From Streptosporangium sp. NBC_01755 (GTDB taxonomy: Bacteria > Actinomycetota > Actinomycetes > Streptosporangiales > Streptosporangiaceae): DNA of 64,000 nt. Under the pieces are notes generated by a model that was not told where the DNA came from, made no database searches, and worked only from the letters and a program-made list of their open reading frames with translations. The DNA lies in NCBI RefSeq assembly GCF_035917995.1, contig NZ_CP109131.1, forward strand, positions 7,130,001 to 7,194,000. Reading direction: 5' to 3'. Of the stretch, positions 1 through 8,749 are shown piece after piece (positions within the stretch are counted from its first letter, which is position 1; every line of letters begins with the position of its first letter). The position numbers were made by a program, and so were the translations under genes.

Positions 1-981
1 GACGGGGGCCTCCTCGTGACCGGCGGATACGTGGGGAAGGCCCGTGCCACCGACGCCGGGGTCGACGCGGCGTTCGCCCACCTACTCCGGTTCACCGGGG
101 ATCAGGTCTCCGAGCTGATCCAGTACACCGACAGCGCCCGCTGGGCACAGGCGCTGGACGCGGGCCCCAAGGCGGAAGCGGCTCCCCGCAGGGAACTGTC
201 GGTCGTCGACTTCGAGCTGAACGACGGCCTGGCCAGGATCCGGCTCAACCGGCCGGCCGCGCGCAACGCCCTCGACCTCGACATGGCGCTCGACCTGAAT
301 GAGGTGTCCCTGCGCTGTGCCGAGTCCTTCGACCTGCGCGCGGTGCTGCTGACCGGTGAGGGGCCGGCCTTCACCGTGGGCGGGGACGTCAAGCTGTTCG
401 CCTCGACCGAACACGCGGAGCTACCCGCGCTGGTCCACCAGATGATCGGGCCCTACCACGAGGCACTCGACCGGCTGGCCCGGCTGGACGCGCCCATCGT
501 GTGTGCTGTCCACGGCGCCGCGGCCGGGGGCGGGCTCGGCCTGATGCACTGCGCGGACCTCGTACTCGCGGCCGAGGGCACCAAGTTCGCCCTCGGCTTC
601 AGCGCCCTCGGTCTGTCCGGTGACGGAGGCAGCACCTGGTTCCTGCCCCGGATGATCGGATCGCGGCGGGCGGCGGAGCTGTTCTTCCAGCCGCGTGTGC
701 TGACCGCCCGCGAGGCTGAGGAGTGGGGGCTCGTCTCACGTGTCGTCGCGGACGACGCGCTCGAGGGCGAGGCTCTCACCGCCGCCAGGCGGCTCGCCGC
801 GGGCCCGACCCGTGCCTTCGCGGAACTGCGGCATCTCCTGCGCGCCGGCTGGGACAACACTCTGACCGAGCAACTGCTCGCCGAGCAGGGGGCACAGGAG
901 CGGACGGCTGCCACAGCCGACGCGGCCGAGGGCGTGGCCGCCTTCAAAAGCAAGCGCGAACCCGACTTCCACGGACGGTAA
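1..981 (+). CDS. Enoyl-CoA hydratase/isomerase with SnoaL-like N-terminal tail (5' partial)
   Basis: Residues from about 65 onward form a crotonase-fold enoyl-CoA hydratase/isomerase, the family that hydrates or isomerises acyl-CoA double bonds in beta-oxidation-like pathways. Visible are the substrate-binding stretch GGDVKLFA, the oxyanion-hole region HGAAAGGGLGL and the typical C-terminal helices. The frame is open to the left edge. The first ~55 codons (ending QYTDSARWAQAL) resemble the C-terminal strand of SnoaL/NTF2-like proteins, so the gene very likely starts upstream and encodes a fusion. A GTG at 16 is only an internal in-frame codon. It ends three bases before the acyl-CoA dehydrogenase start, so the two are probably co-translated. 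The hydratase call is firm; the fusion is inferred. Confidence 0.85.
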   Translation, partial: DGGLLVTGGYVGKARATDAGVDAAFAHLLRFTGDQVSELIQYTDSARWAQALDAGPKAEAAPRRELSVVDFELNDGLARIRLNRPAARNALDLDMALDLNEVSLRCAESFDLRAVLLTGEGPAFTVGGDVKLFASTEHAELPALVHQMIGPYHEALDRLARLDAPIVCAVHGAAAGGGLGLMHCADLVLAAEGTKFALGFSALGLSGDGGSTWFLPRMIGSRRAAELFFQPRVLTAREAEEWGLVSRVVADDALEGEALTAARRLAAGPTRAFAELRHLLRAGWDNTLTEQLLAEQGAQERTAATADAAEGVAAFKSKREPDFHGR

Positions 982-984
982 AGA

Positions 985-2136
985 ATGATCATTGACAGTG
1001 AAGACCAGCGGCTGCTCCGGCAGAGCGTCGGCAAGATCGCGGAGCGGTACGGCCACACCTACTTCGCCGACCGGGCACGTGCCGGTGGCCGGGTCGACGA
1101 GCTCTGGGCCGAACTGGGCGAGGGAGGCTTCCTCGGCGTGCACCTGCCGGAGGAGTACGGCGGTGGCGGAGGCGGCCTGGCCGAGTACGGCGTGGTGCTG
1201 GAGGAGCTGGCGGCACACGGCATGCCGCTGCTGATGGGGGTCATCTCGCCCGCCATCACCGGCTCGATCGTCTGGCGGCACGGATCGGCTGAGATGAAGG
1301 ACGAGTGGCTGCCCGGTATGGCGGCCGGGACGAAGAAGATGGCGTTCGCGCTCACCGAGCCCGACGCCGGCTCCAACAGCCACCAGGTCACCACCGGCGC
1401 GCATCGCGACGGCGACGGCCGGCGGCTGACCGGCACCAAATACTACATCTCCGGCGTTGACGAGTCCGACGCGCTGCTGGTGGTGGCGCGCGACGGCGAG
1501 CCGGGCCTGTCCGGGCGCGCCCCGCTCTCGCTGTTCGTGGTGCCCACCGATGCCCCCGGCCTGGGCTTCCAGGAGATCGTCACCGAGCTCGTCGTCCCGG
1601 AGAAGCAGTTCACCGTCTTCTTCGACGACGTACGGATCGGTCCCGAGGCACTGATCGGAGAGGCGGGGCGGGGCCTGCGCCAGGTCTTCGCCGGCCTCAA
1701 CCCCGAGCGCATCCTGGCCGCCTCGCTCAGCAACGGCATCGGCCGCTACGCCCTGGACAAGGCCGCCCGCTACGCCCGCGAGCGGCAGGTGTGGTCCACC
1801 CCGATCGGCGCCCATCAGGGAGTGTCGCACCCGCTCGCGGAGGCCTACATCGCTGTGGAGCTGGCCAGGTTGGCCACCGCCCGCGCAGCCGAACTCTACG
1901 ACTCCGGCCAGGACGCCGCCGAGGCGGCCAACATCGCCAAGTTCACCGCCGCCGACGCGTCGCTGAAGGCACTTGACCAGTCCATCCAGACGCACGGTGG
2001 CAACGGGTTGTCGCGGGAGTACGGCTTGGCAGACCTGTGGTTCGCGGCCCGGCTGTTGCGCACCGCCCCGGTCAGCCGGGAGATGGTGCTCAACTACATC
2101 GCCCAGCACAGTCTGCGGCTTCCGCTCTCCTATTAG
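985..2136 (+). CDS. Acyl-CoA dehydrogenase
   Basis: 383 residues, normal length for the FAD-dependent acyl-CoA dehydrogenase family that introduces an alpha,beta double bond into acyl-CoA thioesters. Family signatures are visible: FALTEPDAGSN in the middle domain, GRGLRQVFAGLNPERI before the C-terminal helical domain, and QTHGGNGLSREYGLADLWF near the end, which normally contacts FAD. The ATG at 985 lies three bases after the hydratase stop, so this is the second gene of one operon with hydratase, SDR and redox proteins. Its product would feed the hydratase upstream. The substrate is not determinable from sequence. Confidence 0.92.
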   Translation: MIIDSEDQRLLRQSVGKIAERYGHTYFADRARAGGRVDELWAELGEGGFLGVHLPEEYGGGGGGLAEYGVVLEELAAHGMPLLMGVISPAITGSIVWRHGSAEMKDEWLPGMAAGTKKMAFALTEPDAGSNSHQVTTGAHRDGDGRRLTGTKYYISGVDESDALLVVARDGEPGLSGRAPLSLFVVPTDAPGLGFQEIVTELVVPEKQFTVFFDDVRIGPEALIGEAGRGLRQVFAGLNPERILAASLSNGIGRYALDKAARYARERQVWSTPIGAHQGVSHPLAEAYIAVELARLATARAAELYDSGQDAAEAANIAKFTAADASLKALDQSIQTHGGNGLSREYGLADLWFAARLLRTAPVSREMVLNYIAQHSLRLPLSY

Positions 2137-2178
2137 TTCCGTTTTCGACTTTTCGCCGTAGAACAGAGAGGTTTACCG

Positions 2179-3042
2179 ATGGCAGGTGTACAGGATCGCG
2201 TGATCGCTGTGACCGGAGCAGGGGGAGGGCTCGGCCGCGAGTACGCGCTGTTGCTCGCCCGCTCCGGCGCGAAGGTCGTCGTCAACGACCTGGGCGGGGC
2301 GCGTGACGGTTCCGGCTCGGGTACGACCATGGCCGACGCGGTGGTCGCCGAGATCACCGAGGCCGGCGGGCAGGCCGTGGCCGGCTACGACAGCGTGGCC
2401 TCGGAGGAAGGTGGCGCGGCCGTCGTCCGCACGGCGCTGGAGGCCTTCGGCCGCATCGACGGAGTGGTGAGCAATGCCGGCATCCTGCGCGACGTGGCCT
2501 TCCACAAGATGACCACCCAGCAGTGGGATGCGGTGCTCCAGGTCCATCTGCACGGCACCTACCACGTCGTCCGTGCGGCCTGGCCGTACTTCCGGGAGCA
2601 GGGGCACGGCAGGATCGTGGTCGCCACCTCCAACACCGGCCTGTACGGCAACTTCGGTCAGGCGAACTACGGTGCCGCCAAGCTCGGCATGGTCGGCCTG
2701 ATCAACAGCCTCGCCATCGAGGGCCGCAAGTACAACATTCTGGCCAACGCGATCGCGCCGCAGGCCGCGACCCGGATGACCGAGGACATCGCGCCGGCCG
2801 AGCTGCTGGCCAAACTTCCGGCCGCGCACGTCGCGCCGGTCGTCGGCCATCTGCTCAGCGACGAGTTCGCCGACAGCGGCACCGTGGTCGTCGTCGGTGG
2901 CGGCCTCTGCACCCGGGTGCAGCTTTTCGAGTCCAAGGGCGTCACCTTCGCCGACGTGCCGACCATCGAGCAGGTCGGCGAGCGCTGGGCGGAGATCGTC
3001 GACATGGACGGCGCGGTGCCTGCCGTCAACAGGGTGGGCTGA
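2179..3042 (+). CDS. SDR-family 3-hydroxyacyl-CoA dehydrogenase-like oxidoreductase
   Basis: 287 residues. The N-terminal nucleotide-binding motif TGAGGGLG and the catalytic Ser151, Tyr164 and Lys168 (YGAAK) define a short-chain dehydrogenase/reductase. The VVNDLGG segment and the extended C-terminus resemble the (3R)-hydroxyacyl-CoA dehydrogenase part of peroxisomal multifunctional enzyme 2, rather than classical FabG. With a hydratase and acyl-CoA dehydrogenase in the same operon it plausibly oxidises the hydroxyacyl-CoA intermediate. An AGAGAGG ribosome-binding site precedes the ATG. Family call is firm; the reaction is inferred from context. Confidence 0.88.
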   Translation: MAGVQDRVIAVTGAGGGLGREYALLLARSGAKVVVNDLGGARDGSGSGTTMADAVVAEITEAGGQAVAGYDSVASEEGGAAVVRTALEAFGRIDGVVSNAGILRDVAFHKMTTQQWDAVLQVHLHGTYHVVRAAWPYFREQGHGRIVVATSNTGLYGNFGQANYGAAKLGMVGLINSLAIEGRKYNILANAIAPQAATRMTEDIAPAELLAKLPAAHVAPVVGHLLSDEFADSGTVVVVGGGLCTRVQLFESKGVTFADVPTIEQVGERWAEIVDMDGAVPAVNRVG

Positions 3043-3046
3043 GAGG

Positions 3047-4363
3047 ATGGAGACGACCGTGGACGACTTCGACGCCCTGGTGATCGGGGCAGGAGCGGGT
3101 GGCCTGTGCGCCGCCGCCAGGCTCTCCCACCTCGGCTACCGCACCCTCGTGGTCGAGCGGCTGGACCGGGTCGGTGGCCGGGCGTCCACCTACGAGATCG
3201 ACGGCTTCAAGGTCAACAACGGCGCCATCGTGCTGGAACTCGGCGGCGTCACCGAGGAGACCTTCGCGACCGTCGGCGCGCCGTACGACGTCCGGATGCC
3301 CGCACCTCCGCTGCTCTACCGGATCGGCGGCAAGGACATCGACGTGACCGGTGGCGGCTGGGGGTTCCTGCTCGGCAAGCTCACCAGGCAGGGCGCCAAG
3401 CTGGTCAAGGGGCTGGGTGCGGCCAGGGAGGACAGCGGGCTGCCCGAGGCCGAGCTCAGCACCGCCGAGTGGGTGTCGAAGTACACCGGGAACGAGAACG
3501 TGCACGGGATGTTCCGCAACATGTGCGGCTCCATCTTCGCGGTCGGCTCCGAGGAACTGCCCGCCCGGGTCTTCCTCACCTACTTCACCCGCAAGAGCGC
3601 CTTCAAGAAGTTCGGCTTCCACCCCGAGGGCACCATCGGCGCCTGGCGGGCGCTGGCCGACGTGGTGACCGGGAACGGCGGCGAGGTCTGGCTGGACAGC
3701 GAGGTGCGCTCGCTGACCGTCACCGACGGTCTGGTCACCGGCGCGGTGATCTCCCGTGACGGCGAGAGCGTCGAGGTGGGCTGCCGGATCGCGGTCAGCA
3801 ACGCCGGACCGGCGGCGACCGTCGAGATGGTCGGCGCGGACAATCTGCCCGCCGACTACCGCGACGAGGTGCGGCGCAAGGACCGCCCCTGCGCGATGAT
3901 CACCGTGAACATCGCCAGCCAGGAGCGGCTCATCGAGGCTCAGGGCATGCTGAGCTTCGGCAAGACCCGGCGGCTGTGCTACATCGCCAACTTCACCGAC
4001 CTCTGCCCGGAGATGGCGCCGCCGGGCTGGCACCTTTACTCCGCCTCCGGCGTGCCCAAGCCGGCCGTCGGTGACTTCGACGAGCGGGCCGAGACCGAGC
4101 TGATCATGGAGGACCTGCGCGAGCAGGTGCCCGGCTTCGAGCGGGCGCGCGTGCTGTCCACCGTGGTGACGCGTGACGGCTGGCCGCCGCAGCGCGCCGT
4201 GGCCGGCTTCGACCTGGCCCCCACCACGCCGATCCCGAACCTGTGGAACGTCGGGGACGGGGTCAAGGAGTACGCCAACGGCGGCACCACCGCGTGTGCC
4301 GAGACCGCCAAGCTCATCGTCGAGCAGATCACCGAGCGGCACCCCGTCGGCGCCGGCCGCTGA
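3047..4363 (+). CDS. FAD-dependent oxidoreductase, phytoene desaturase/amine-oxidase fold
   Basis: 438 residues from the ATG at 3047, chosen because GAGAGG lies just upstream and the Rossmann strand DALVIGAGAGGLCAA follows within ten codons; the open frame runs further upstream inside the SDR gene but is not needed. The FAD-binding dinucleotide motif, the VVERLDRVGGRAST continuation and the C-terminal LWNVGDGVKEYANGG motif match CrtI-like flavin oxidoreductases. In this operon it may oxidise a saturated ring or chain, but the substrate is unknown. It lies four bases after the SDR stop. Confidence 0.85.
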   Translation: METTVDDFDALVIGAGAGGLCAAARLSHLGYRTLVVERLDRVGGRASTYEIDGFKVNNGAIVLELGGVTEETFATVGAPYDVRMPAPPLLYRIGGKDIDVTGGGWGFLLGKLTRQGAKLVKGLGAAREDSGLPEAELSTAEWVSKYTGNENVHGMFRNMCGSIFAVGSEELPARVFLTYFTRKSAFKKFGFHPEGTIGAWRALADVVTGNGGEVWLDSEVRSLTVTDGLVTGAVISRDGESVEVGCRIAVSNAGPAATVEMVGADNLPADYRDEVRRKDRPCAMITVNIASQERLIEAQGMLSFGKTRRLCYIANFTDLCPEMAPPGWHLYSASGVPKPAVGDFDERAETELIMEDLREQVPGFERARVLSTVVTRDGWPPQRAVAGFDLAPTTPIPNLWNVGDGVKEYANGGTTACAETAKLIVEQITERHPVGAGR

Positions 4364-4389
4364 GCCCGCGTCTCACCCAAGGAGGAACA

Positions 4390-4581
4390 ATGAAGATCGT
4401 CGTCGACTACGCCAGGTGCACCGGCCTCGGTATCTGCGAGTCACTGGCACCCGGCGTCTTCGAGGTCGACGATTCCGGTGACCTCATCATGCTGACCGAG
4501 ACGATCTCCGCCGACGACCTCGAAGGGGTCCGGCAGGCGATCGAGGGCTGCCCGACCGAGGCACTGCGGCTGGAGCCATGA
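4390..4581 (+). CDS. Small [3Fe-4S]-type ferredoxin
   Basis: 63 residues with Cys10, Cys16 and the C-terminal CPTEAL Cys. The Cys that would complete a CxxCxxC motif is replaced (Gly12-Leu13-Gly14), the usual pattern of actinobacterial ferredoxins that carry a 3Fe-4S cluster and feed electrons to cytochromes P450. A perfect AAGGAGG lies at 4379-4385. It overlaps the ferredoxin reductase gene by four bases (ATGA), so the two are translationally coupled. No P450 is in the window; a partner may lie to the left of position 1. Confidence 0.9.
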   Translation: MKIVVDYARCTGLGICESLAPGVFEVDDSGDLIMLTETISADDLEGVRQAIEGCPTEALRLEP

Positions 4582-5798
4582 GCAGCGGGCGGCACCTTGT
4601 CGTCGTCGGAGCCTCCCTGGCGGGTCTGCGGGCGGTCGAGGCCGCCCGCAGGAGCGGCTTCGACGGCCGGATCACCCTGATCGGCGCCGAACCCCATCTC
4701 CCCTACGACCGGCCCCCGCTGTCCAAGACCTTCCTCGACGGCGAGGACCTGCCGCCCTTCCGCGGCGAGGAGGTGCTCCGCGAGGAGCTGGGTGTCGAGC
4801 TCGCGCTCGGCGCCGCGGCGACCGCGCTGGACATCGGGGCCAGGACCGTACGGGCCGGGGAACGGGAGTTCGGCTACGACGCCCTGGTGGTCGCGACCGG
4901 GGCGGGCGCCCGCGCCCTTCCCCGCACCGGCGGCCTGCGCGGCGTCCACACCCTGCGCACCCGTGACGACGCGCTGGCCGTACGGCGGGCGCTCGACGCG
5001 GGCGCCAGAACGGTCGTGGTCGGCGCCGGTTTCATCGGCTCCGAGGTCGCCTCCGCCGCACGCAAACGGGGCCTGGACGTGACGATCGTCGAGGCGCTGC
5101 CGACCCCGCTGGTACGCGCCGTCGGCGAGACCATGGGCGGGGCGTGCGCCGCCCTGCACGCGCGGGGCGGCACCGAACTGCGGTGCGGGGTCGGCGTGAG
5201 TGCGGTGGAGGGCGACGGGAGGGTCGAGCGGGTCAGGCTCTCCGACGGGACCGTGCTCGCCGCCGACCTGGTGGTGGCCGGCATCGGGGCGGTGCCCGCC
5301 ACCGGCTGGCTGGCCGGCTCGGGACTGACCCTCGACGACGGCGTCGTCTGCGACGAGACCCTGTTCACCGGGGCCCCGGGGGTGTACGCGGCCGGAGACG
5401 TCGCCCGCTGGCACAACCCGCTCTTCGGCCGTCACATGAGGTTGGAGCACTGGACCAGCGCGGCCGAGCAGGGCGCCGTGGCGGCGCGCAACGCGCTGGA
5501 TCCGGCCGACGCCAAGCCCTACTCCACGGTCCCCTACTTCTGGTCGGACTGGTACGGTGCCCGCATCCAGTTCGTCGGGGTCCCCGTGACCGACGAGGTC
5601 CGCGTCGTCGACGGTGATCTCGCGGGGGAGCGCTTCGTCGCACTCTACCGCGCGGGCGACCGCCTGGTCGGTGCGCTCACGCTGAACGGCCAGCCTCAGG
5701 TCATGAAATATCGTGGGTTGATCATGCGGGGTGCCTCCTGGGCCGAGGGCCTGGAGTTCGCCGACCGTCGCCGGGCCGCGGCCAAGGAGAGCGTGTGA
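4578..5798 (+). CDS. NAD(P)H-dependent ferredoxin reductase (FAD)
   Basis: 406 residues, typical of rubredoxin/ferredoxin reductases of P450 and ring-hydroxylating systems. An N-terminal FAD motif (VVVGASLAGLRAVEA) is followed by PYDRPPLSK. The NAD(P)H motif is VVVGAGFIGSEVASA, then GVYAAGDVA and the EHWTSAAEQG segment near FAD, and the expected C-terminal reductase domain. Together with the overlapping ferredoxin gene it forms a complete electron-transfer pair from NAD(P)H to a monooxygenase. Confidence 0.9.
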   Translation: MSSGRHLVVVGASLAGLRAVEAARRSGFDGRITLIGAEPHLPYDRPPLSKTFLDGEDLPPFRGEEVLREELGVELALGAAATALDIGARTVRAGEREFGYDALVVATGAGARALPRTGGLRGVHTLRTRDDALAVRRALDAGARTVVVGAGFIGSEVASAARKRGLDVTIVEALPTPLVRAVGETMGGACAALHARGGTELRCGVGVSAVEGDGRVERVRLSDGTVLAADLVVAGIGAVPATGWLAGSGLTLDDGVVCDETLFTGAPGVYAAGDVARWHNPLFGRHMRLEHWTSAAEQGAVAARNALDPADAKPYSTVPYFWSDWYGARIQFVGVPVTDEVRVVDGDLAGERFVALYRAGDRLVGALTLNGQPQVMKYRGLIMRGASWAEGLEFADRRRAAAKESV

Positions 5799-5832
5799 CG
5801 GACCACGAGGAGCGTCAAGGAGCGTTGCCGAC

Positions 5833-6543
5833 ATGACCGTCGAAGAGGCCGGCCGGGACGATCCGGTCATCAGGCTCGACGACGCGCTGGAGCGGATCCT
5901 GACGGCGCGGCACAGTTGCCGCGCCTTCCGCCCCGAGCAGGTGCCGGCGGAGCTGATCGAGCGGATGTTCGCCCTTGCCCAGCGCACCGCCTCCTGGTGC
6001 AACTCCCAGGCCTGGCAGGTGATCCTGACCAGTGGTGAGGCGACCGAGAGGTTCCGCGCCGAGCTGTACGCCGCCGCCTCGACCCGGCCGATGCGCTCGG
6101 ACATCCCCGGACCCGAGGAGTACCGCGGCGTCTACCGGACGCGGCGGCGGGAGGCGGGCCACGGCCTCTACAACAGCCTGGGCATCGACCGCGAGGACCA
6201 TGAGGGGCGCGACCGCCAGCTCCTGGAGAACTTCCGCTTCTTCGGCGCGCCCCACGTCGCGGTGATCACCTCGGACCGGTCGCTCGGCCCCTACGGCTAC
6301 ATCGACTGCGGTGGTTATGTCGCCACCCTCCTGCAGGCCGCGGAGAGCCTGGGCATCTCGGCGATCCCGCAGGCCGCCATCGCCATGCAGTCGGACACCG
6401 TGCGCGCGCACTTCGAGATCCCCGACGACCGGGTGATCGTCTGCGGCGTCTCCTTCGGCCACTCCGACACGGAACACCCGGCCAACTCCTACCGAGCGGG
6501 CCGCGAGGAGCCGGCGAACGTCGTCGACTGGCGCGACCGGTAA
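5833..6543 (+). CDS. Nitroreductase-family protein (FMN)
   Basis: 236 residues from the ATG at 5833. The N-terminal TARHSCRAFRPEQVP is the FMN-phosphate binding signature, WCNSQAWQ contacts the flavin, and the C-terminal VCGVSFGHSD is the usual family end. These proteins use FMN and NAD(P)H to reduce nitro groups, quinones or enones. It closes the catabolic operon and ends 45 bases before a strong hairpin. An upstream in-frame extension to 5731 overlaps the reductase gene and lacks family similarity, so it was not used. Confidence 0.87.
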   Translation: MTVEEAGRDDPVIRLDDALERILTARHSCRAFRPEQVPAELIERMFALAQRTASWCNSQAWQVILTSGEATERFRAELYAAASTRPMRSDIPGPEEYRGVYRTRRREAGHGLYNSLGIDREDHEGRDRQLLENFRFFGAPHVAVITSDRSLGPYGYIDCGGYVATLLQAAESLGISAIPQAAIAMQSDTVRAHFEIPDDRVIVCGVSFGHSDTEHPANSYRAGREEPANVVDWRDR

Positions 6544-6587
6544 CCGCCGAACGGTCCGGCGGCCACCGACGAATGCTCCCCTCCGAC

Positions 6588-6618
6588 GCATGCTCCCCTC
6601 AGGCGGAGGGGAGCATGC
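6588..6618. terminator. Perfect 13-bp hairpin between convergent operons
   Basis: GCATGCTCCCCTC at 6588-6600 pairs perfectly with 6606-6618 around a 5-base loop. It lies between the nitroreductase gene (+) and the intradiol dioxygenase gene (-), so it could terminate both directions. No long T run follows, as is common in high-GC actinomycetes. The 11-base ATGCTCCCCTC also occurs just upstream as a direct copy. Confidence 0.7.
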
Positions 6619-6742
6619 CGATCGCCTTATTTCGGGGAGATCGTCACCAGCGGCGTCACTCCCGCATGGCGTGCCGCGCCGTAGGCCGGTGCCCGGTCGA
6701 GAGGTGTCACCCGTGCGCTCGTCCGTGCGCTCGTCTGTGTGG

Positions 6743-7645
6743 TCACCTCTTCATCTCCGACTCGGTGGCGAGCCTGATGTCGAACGTGACGTCCAGGTAG
6801 GGCCCGCCCATCCCGTACCGCTCGATCGAGGTCTGGTCCTCGCGGGGTTCGAAGTCGACGATGATCTCCGGTTTGACCGCGAAGGCGGCGTCGGAGTCCA
6901 GGTAGGGATCGTCGTTGACGAACACGTGGGTGGTCAGCGTGTGATGGCCGGGTGCCTCGACGCGGATGTGGAGGTGGCCGGGGCGCATGGGATGACGTCC
7001 CATGGCGCGGAGCATGTCGCCTCCCGGGCCGTCCATCGGCACGGGGTAGCTGGCGGGCTTCACGGTGCGGAACCAGTACTCGCCGTTCTCGTCGGTGGTG
7101 AACAGGCCGCGCAGGTTGCCTTCGGGCTGCTCGTCGTCCTGGGTGTCGTAGTGGCCCCTGTCGTCGGCCTGCCACACGTCGAGGGTCGCACCCGGCAGAC
7201 GGTTCCCGTGGCAGTCCTGCACGGTTCCGTGGATCACGGCGCTCTCCGCCCGGCCCCACTCGGGGCCTGCGGCGATGAGGTCGCCCAGTTCGCGCGGCGG
7301 GGCCGCGGAGTGGAAGGGCCCCTCCACCGAACTCGGCGTCATGTCGGCCGGTCCCTGGTTGTTCACGTCGTCGACGAGCGTGGTCAGTCCCAGCATGTCC
7401 GAGAGCAGGACGAACTCCTGCCGGGTGGGCGTGCAGAACGAGCCGGTACGCGCGAGGAAGGCGAGTCCCGCCTCCCACTCGGCCGCCGTCGGCCGCACGT
7501 CCTCGACGAAGCCGTGCAGGTGACGGATAAGGCTCTCCATGATGGTCATCAGTCGGGTGTCCGCACCCCGGAGCTGGTCGACGACCTGCTCGGTCACGGG
7601 GTGGCCGCCGGCCAGGCCGTGCCCGGTGGTCACGGTCTCACTCAT
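6743..7645 (-). CDS. Intradiol ring-cleavage dioxygenase (hydroxyquinol/catechol 1,2-dioxygenase type)
   Basis: 300 residues. The four ligands of the non-haem Fe(III) are visible: Tyr166 (GHYDTQ), Tyr200 (ASYPVP), His224 and His226 (RPGHLHIRVE). Their spacing closely follows hydroxyquinol 1,2-dioxygenases, and the N-terminal helical dimerisation domain of that family is present. It cleaves a catechol or hydroxyquinol ring between its hydroxyls to give a muconate or maleylacetate. The gene is translationally coupled to the fumarylacetoacetase-family gene upstream (8-base overlap). Hydroxyquinol is the favoured substrate by length and ligand spacing, but catechol cannot be excluded. Confidence 0.88.
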   Translation of the reverse strand: MSETVTTGHGLAGGHPVTEQVVDQLRGADTRLMTIMESLIRHLHGFVEDVRPTAAEWEAGLAFLARTGSFCTPTRQEFVLLSDMLGLTTLVDDVNNQGPADMTPSSVEGPFHSAAPPRELGDLIAAGPEWGRAESAVIHGTVQDCHGNRLPGATLDVWQADDRGHYDTQDDEQPEGNLRGLFTTDENGEYWFRTVKPASYPVPMDGPGGDMLRAMGRHPMRPGHLHIRVEAPGHHTLTTHVFVNDDPYLDSDAAFAVKPEIIVDFEPREDQTSIERYGMGGPYLDVTFDIRLATESEMKR

Positions 7646-8480
7646 GCGAGTCCTCTGCGTTCTCTGCGTTGATCACTGGAGTACGGACGCTGCCCAGCTT
7701 CTCGACCTCCACCTCGACGACGTCGCCGTCGTGCAGCAGCCACGGGGGGGTACGCGCATAGCCGACCCCGGACGGCGTTCCGGTGGCGATGACGTCGCCG
7801 GGCCGGAGCGTGAACGTGCGGCTGATGAACGAGAGGATCGCGCCCACGGAGAAGATCATCTGGTCGGTTGAGCCGTCCTGGGTGATCTTACCGTTGATCT
7901 TCGTGGTCATCCGGAGACCGGCGTTGGGGTCGCCGACCTCGTCGGCGGTGACCAGGTCCCCGAGCGGGCCGCTGTTGTCGGCGTTCTTGCCCAGGGTCCA
8001 CTGGGTGGTGAGCTTCTGCGCGCGACGGGCCGTGATGTCGTTGAAGGTCGCGTAGGCGAAGACACCGTCGAGCGCCTCGGCCTCGTCGGCCATCCTGAGG
8101 GGGCGTCCGATCACGGCGGCCAGTTCGACCTCCCAGTCGAGGCCGTCCTCGTCGACCGGAACGCTCACGGGCGTGCCGTCCACGGACAGCGACTGGGTCC
8201 ATCGACCGAAGATCGTGGGGTGATCGGGGACCGTGAACGGTCCCTCGTCCACGTGGGCGCGGTAGTTCAGGCCGACGCACAGGACGCGGGCGGACGGCGG
8301 CACCGGGGGCGCGAGTCGCAGATCGTCCTGCTTGAGAGGAACGCCGCCGGAGGCCTTCGACACGGCCGGATAGGGGTCCCGCCAGAAGGAGAGGACGTCT
8401 CCCAGGGGTTCGATGAGGCCGTCGTCGAGGCGACGCCCGACATGGACGGCATCGCCCTGGTGATAGCCGATGAGCCGCAT
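7638..8480 (-). CDS. Fumarylacetoacetate hydrolase-family protein
   Basis: 280 residues from the ATG at 8480, preceded on the minus strand by GGAAGGAAGG; a longer reading to 8516 lacks such a site. The core contains CVGLNYRAHVDE, the metal-binding DWEVELAAVIG, YATFNDITARRAQ and the C-terminal GDVIATGTPSGVGYAR, all signatures of the FAH fold that hydrolyses or decarboxylates acylpyruvate-like ring-cleavage products in a Mg2+-dependent reaction. With the ring-cleavage dioxygenase immediately downstream it likely processes a late aromatic intermediate. Confidence 0.88.
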   Translation of the reverse strand: MRLIGYHQGDAVHVGRRLDDGLIEPLGDVLSFWRDPYPAVSKASGGVPLKQDDLRLAPPVPPSARVLCVGLNYRAHVDEGPFTVPDHPTIFGRWTQSLSVDGTPVSVPVDEDGLDWEVELAAVIGRPLRMADEAEALDGVFAYATFNDITARRAQKLTTQWTLGKNADNSGPLGDLVTADEVGDPNAGLRMTTKINGKITQDGSTDQMIFSVGAILSFISRTFTLRPGDVIATGTPSGVGYARTPPWLLHDGDVVEVEVEKLGSVRTPVINAENAEDSHE

Positions 8481-8749
8481 GGGCCTTCCTTCCTGGCCGG
8501 TGAGGGCCACGAGCATGATGTCCGTATGTCATAGCAGTGTTCATGCTCGAACGCTTCAGCGAGGTGTCGGCGGCGACCCTCGCCGGACTGTTCGTCGGCG
8601 TGGAGGCCCTCGCATCGCCGGTCGCCCTATGGCGGCGGCGCAGGAGATCACGTACGAGGAGCCGGACCACCTTCTCGCGCAGTCGGAAGAGGGCCGCCTG
8701 GCACACGGGGAGGTGAAGAACTGAGCGCACCGACGGAACGACCGGCAGT
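8481..8749. other. Intergenic stretch, no supported gene
   Basis: About 270 bases between the FAH-family gene and the OsmC gene. Short open frames exist on both strands but none has a ribosome-binding site or a recognisable product. The promoter of the FAH-dioxygenase pair must lie here; I see no clear -35/-10 pair. Confidence 0.5.

Noticed and set aside
736..2109. 457-codon minus-strand frame opposite the acyl-CoA dehydrogenase
   Set aside because: Composition is that of antisense high-GC DNA; the plus-strand gene has all family motifs.
2897..3046. Longer start for the CrtI-like oxidoreductase
   Set aside because: The extension lies inside the SDR gene and has no similarity; the ATG at 3047 has a ribosome-binding site and the FAD motif directly after it.
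6743..7645. Extradiol-type or other ring-cleavage assignment for the dioxygenase
   Set aside because: The two-Tyr two-His ligand set at residues 166, 200, 224 and 226 is specific to intradiol enzymes.
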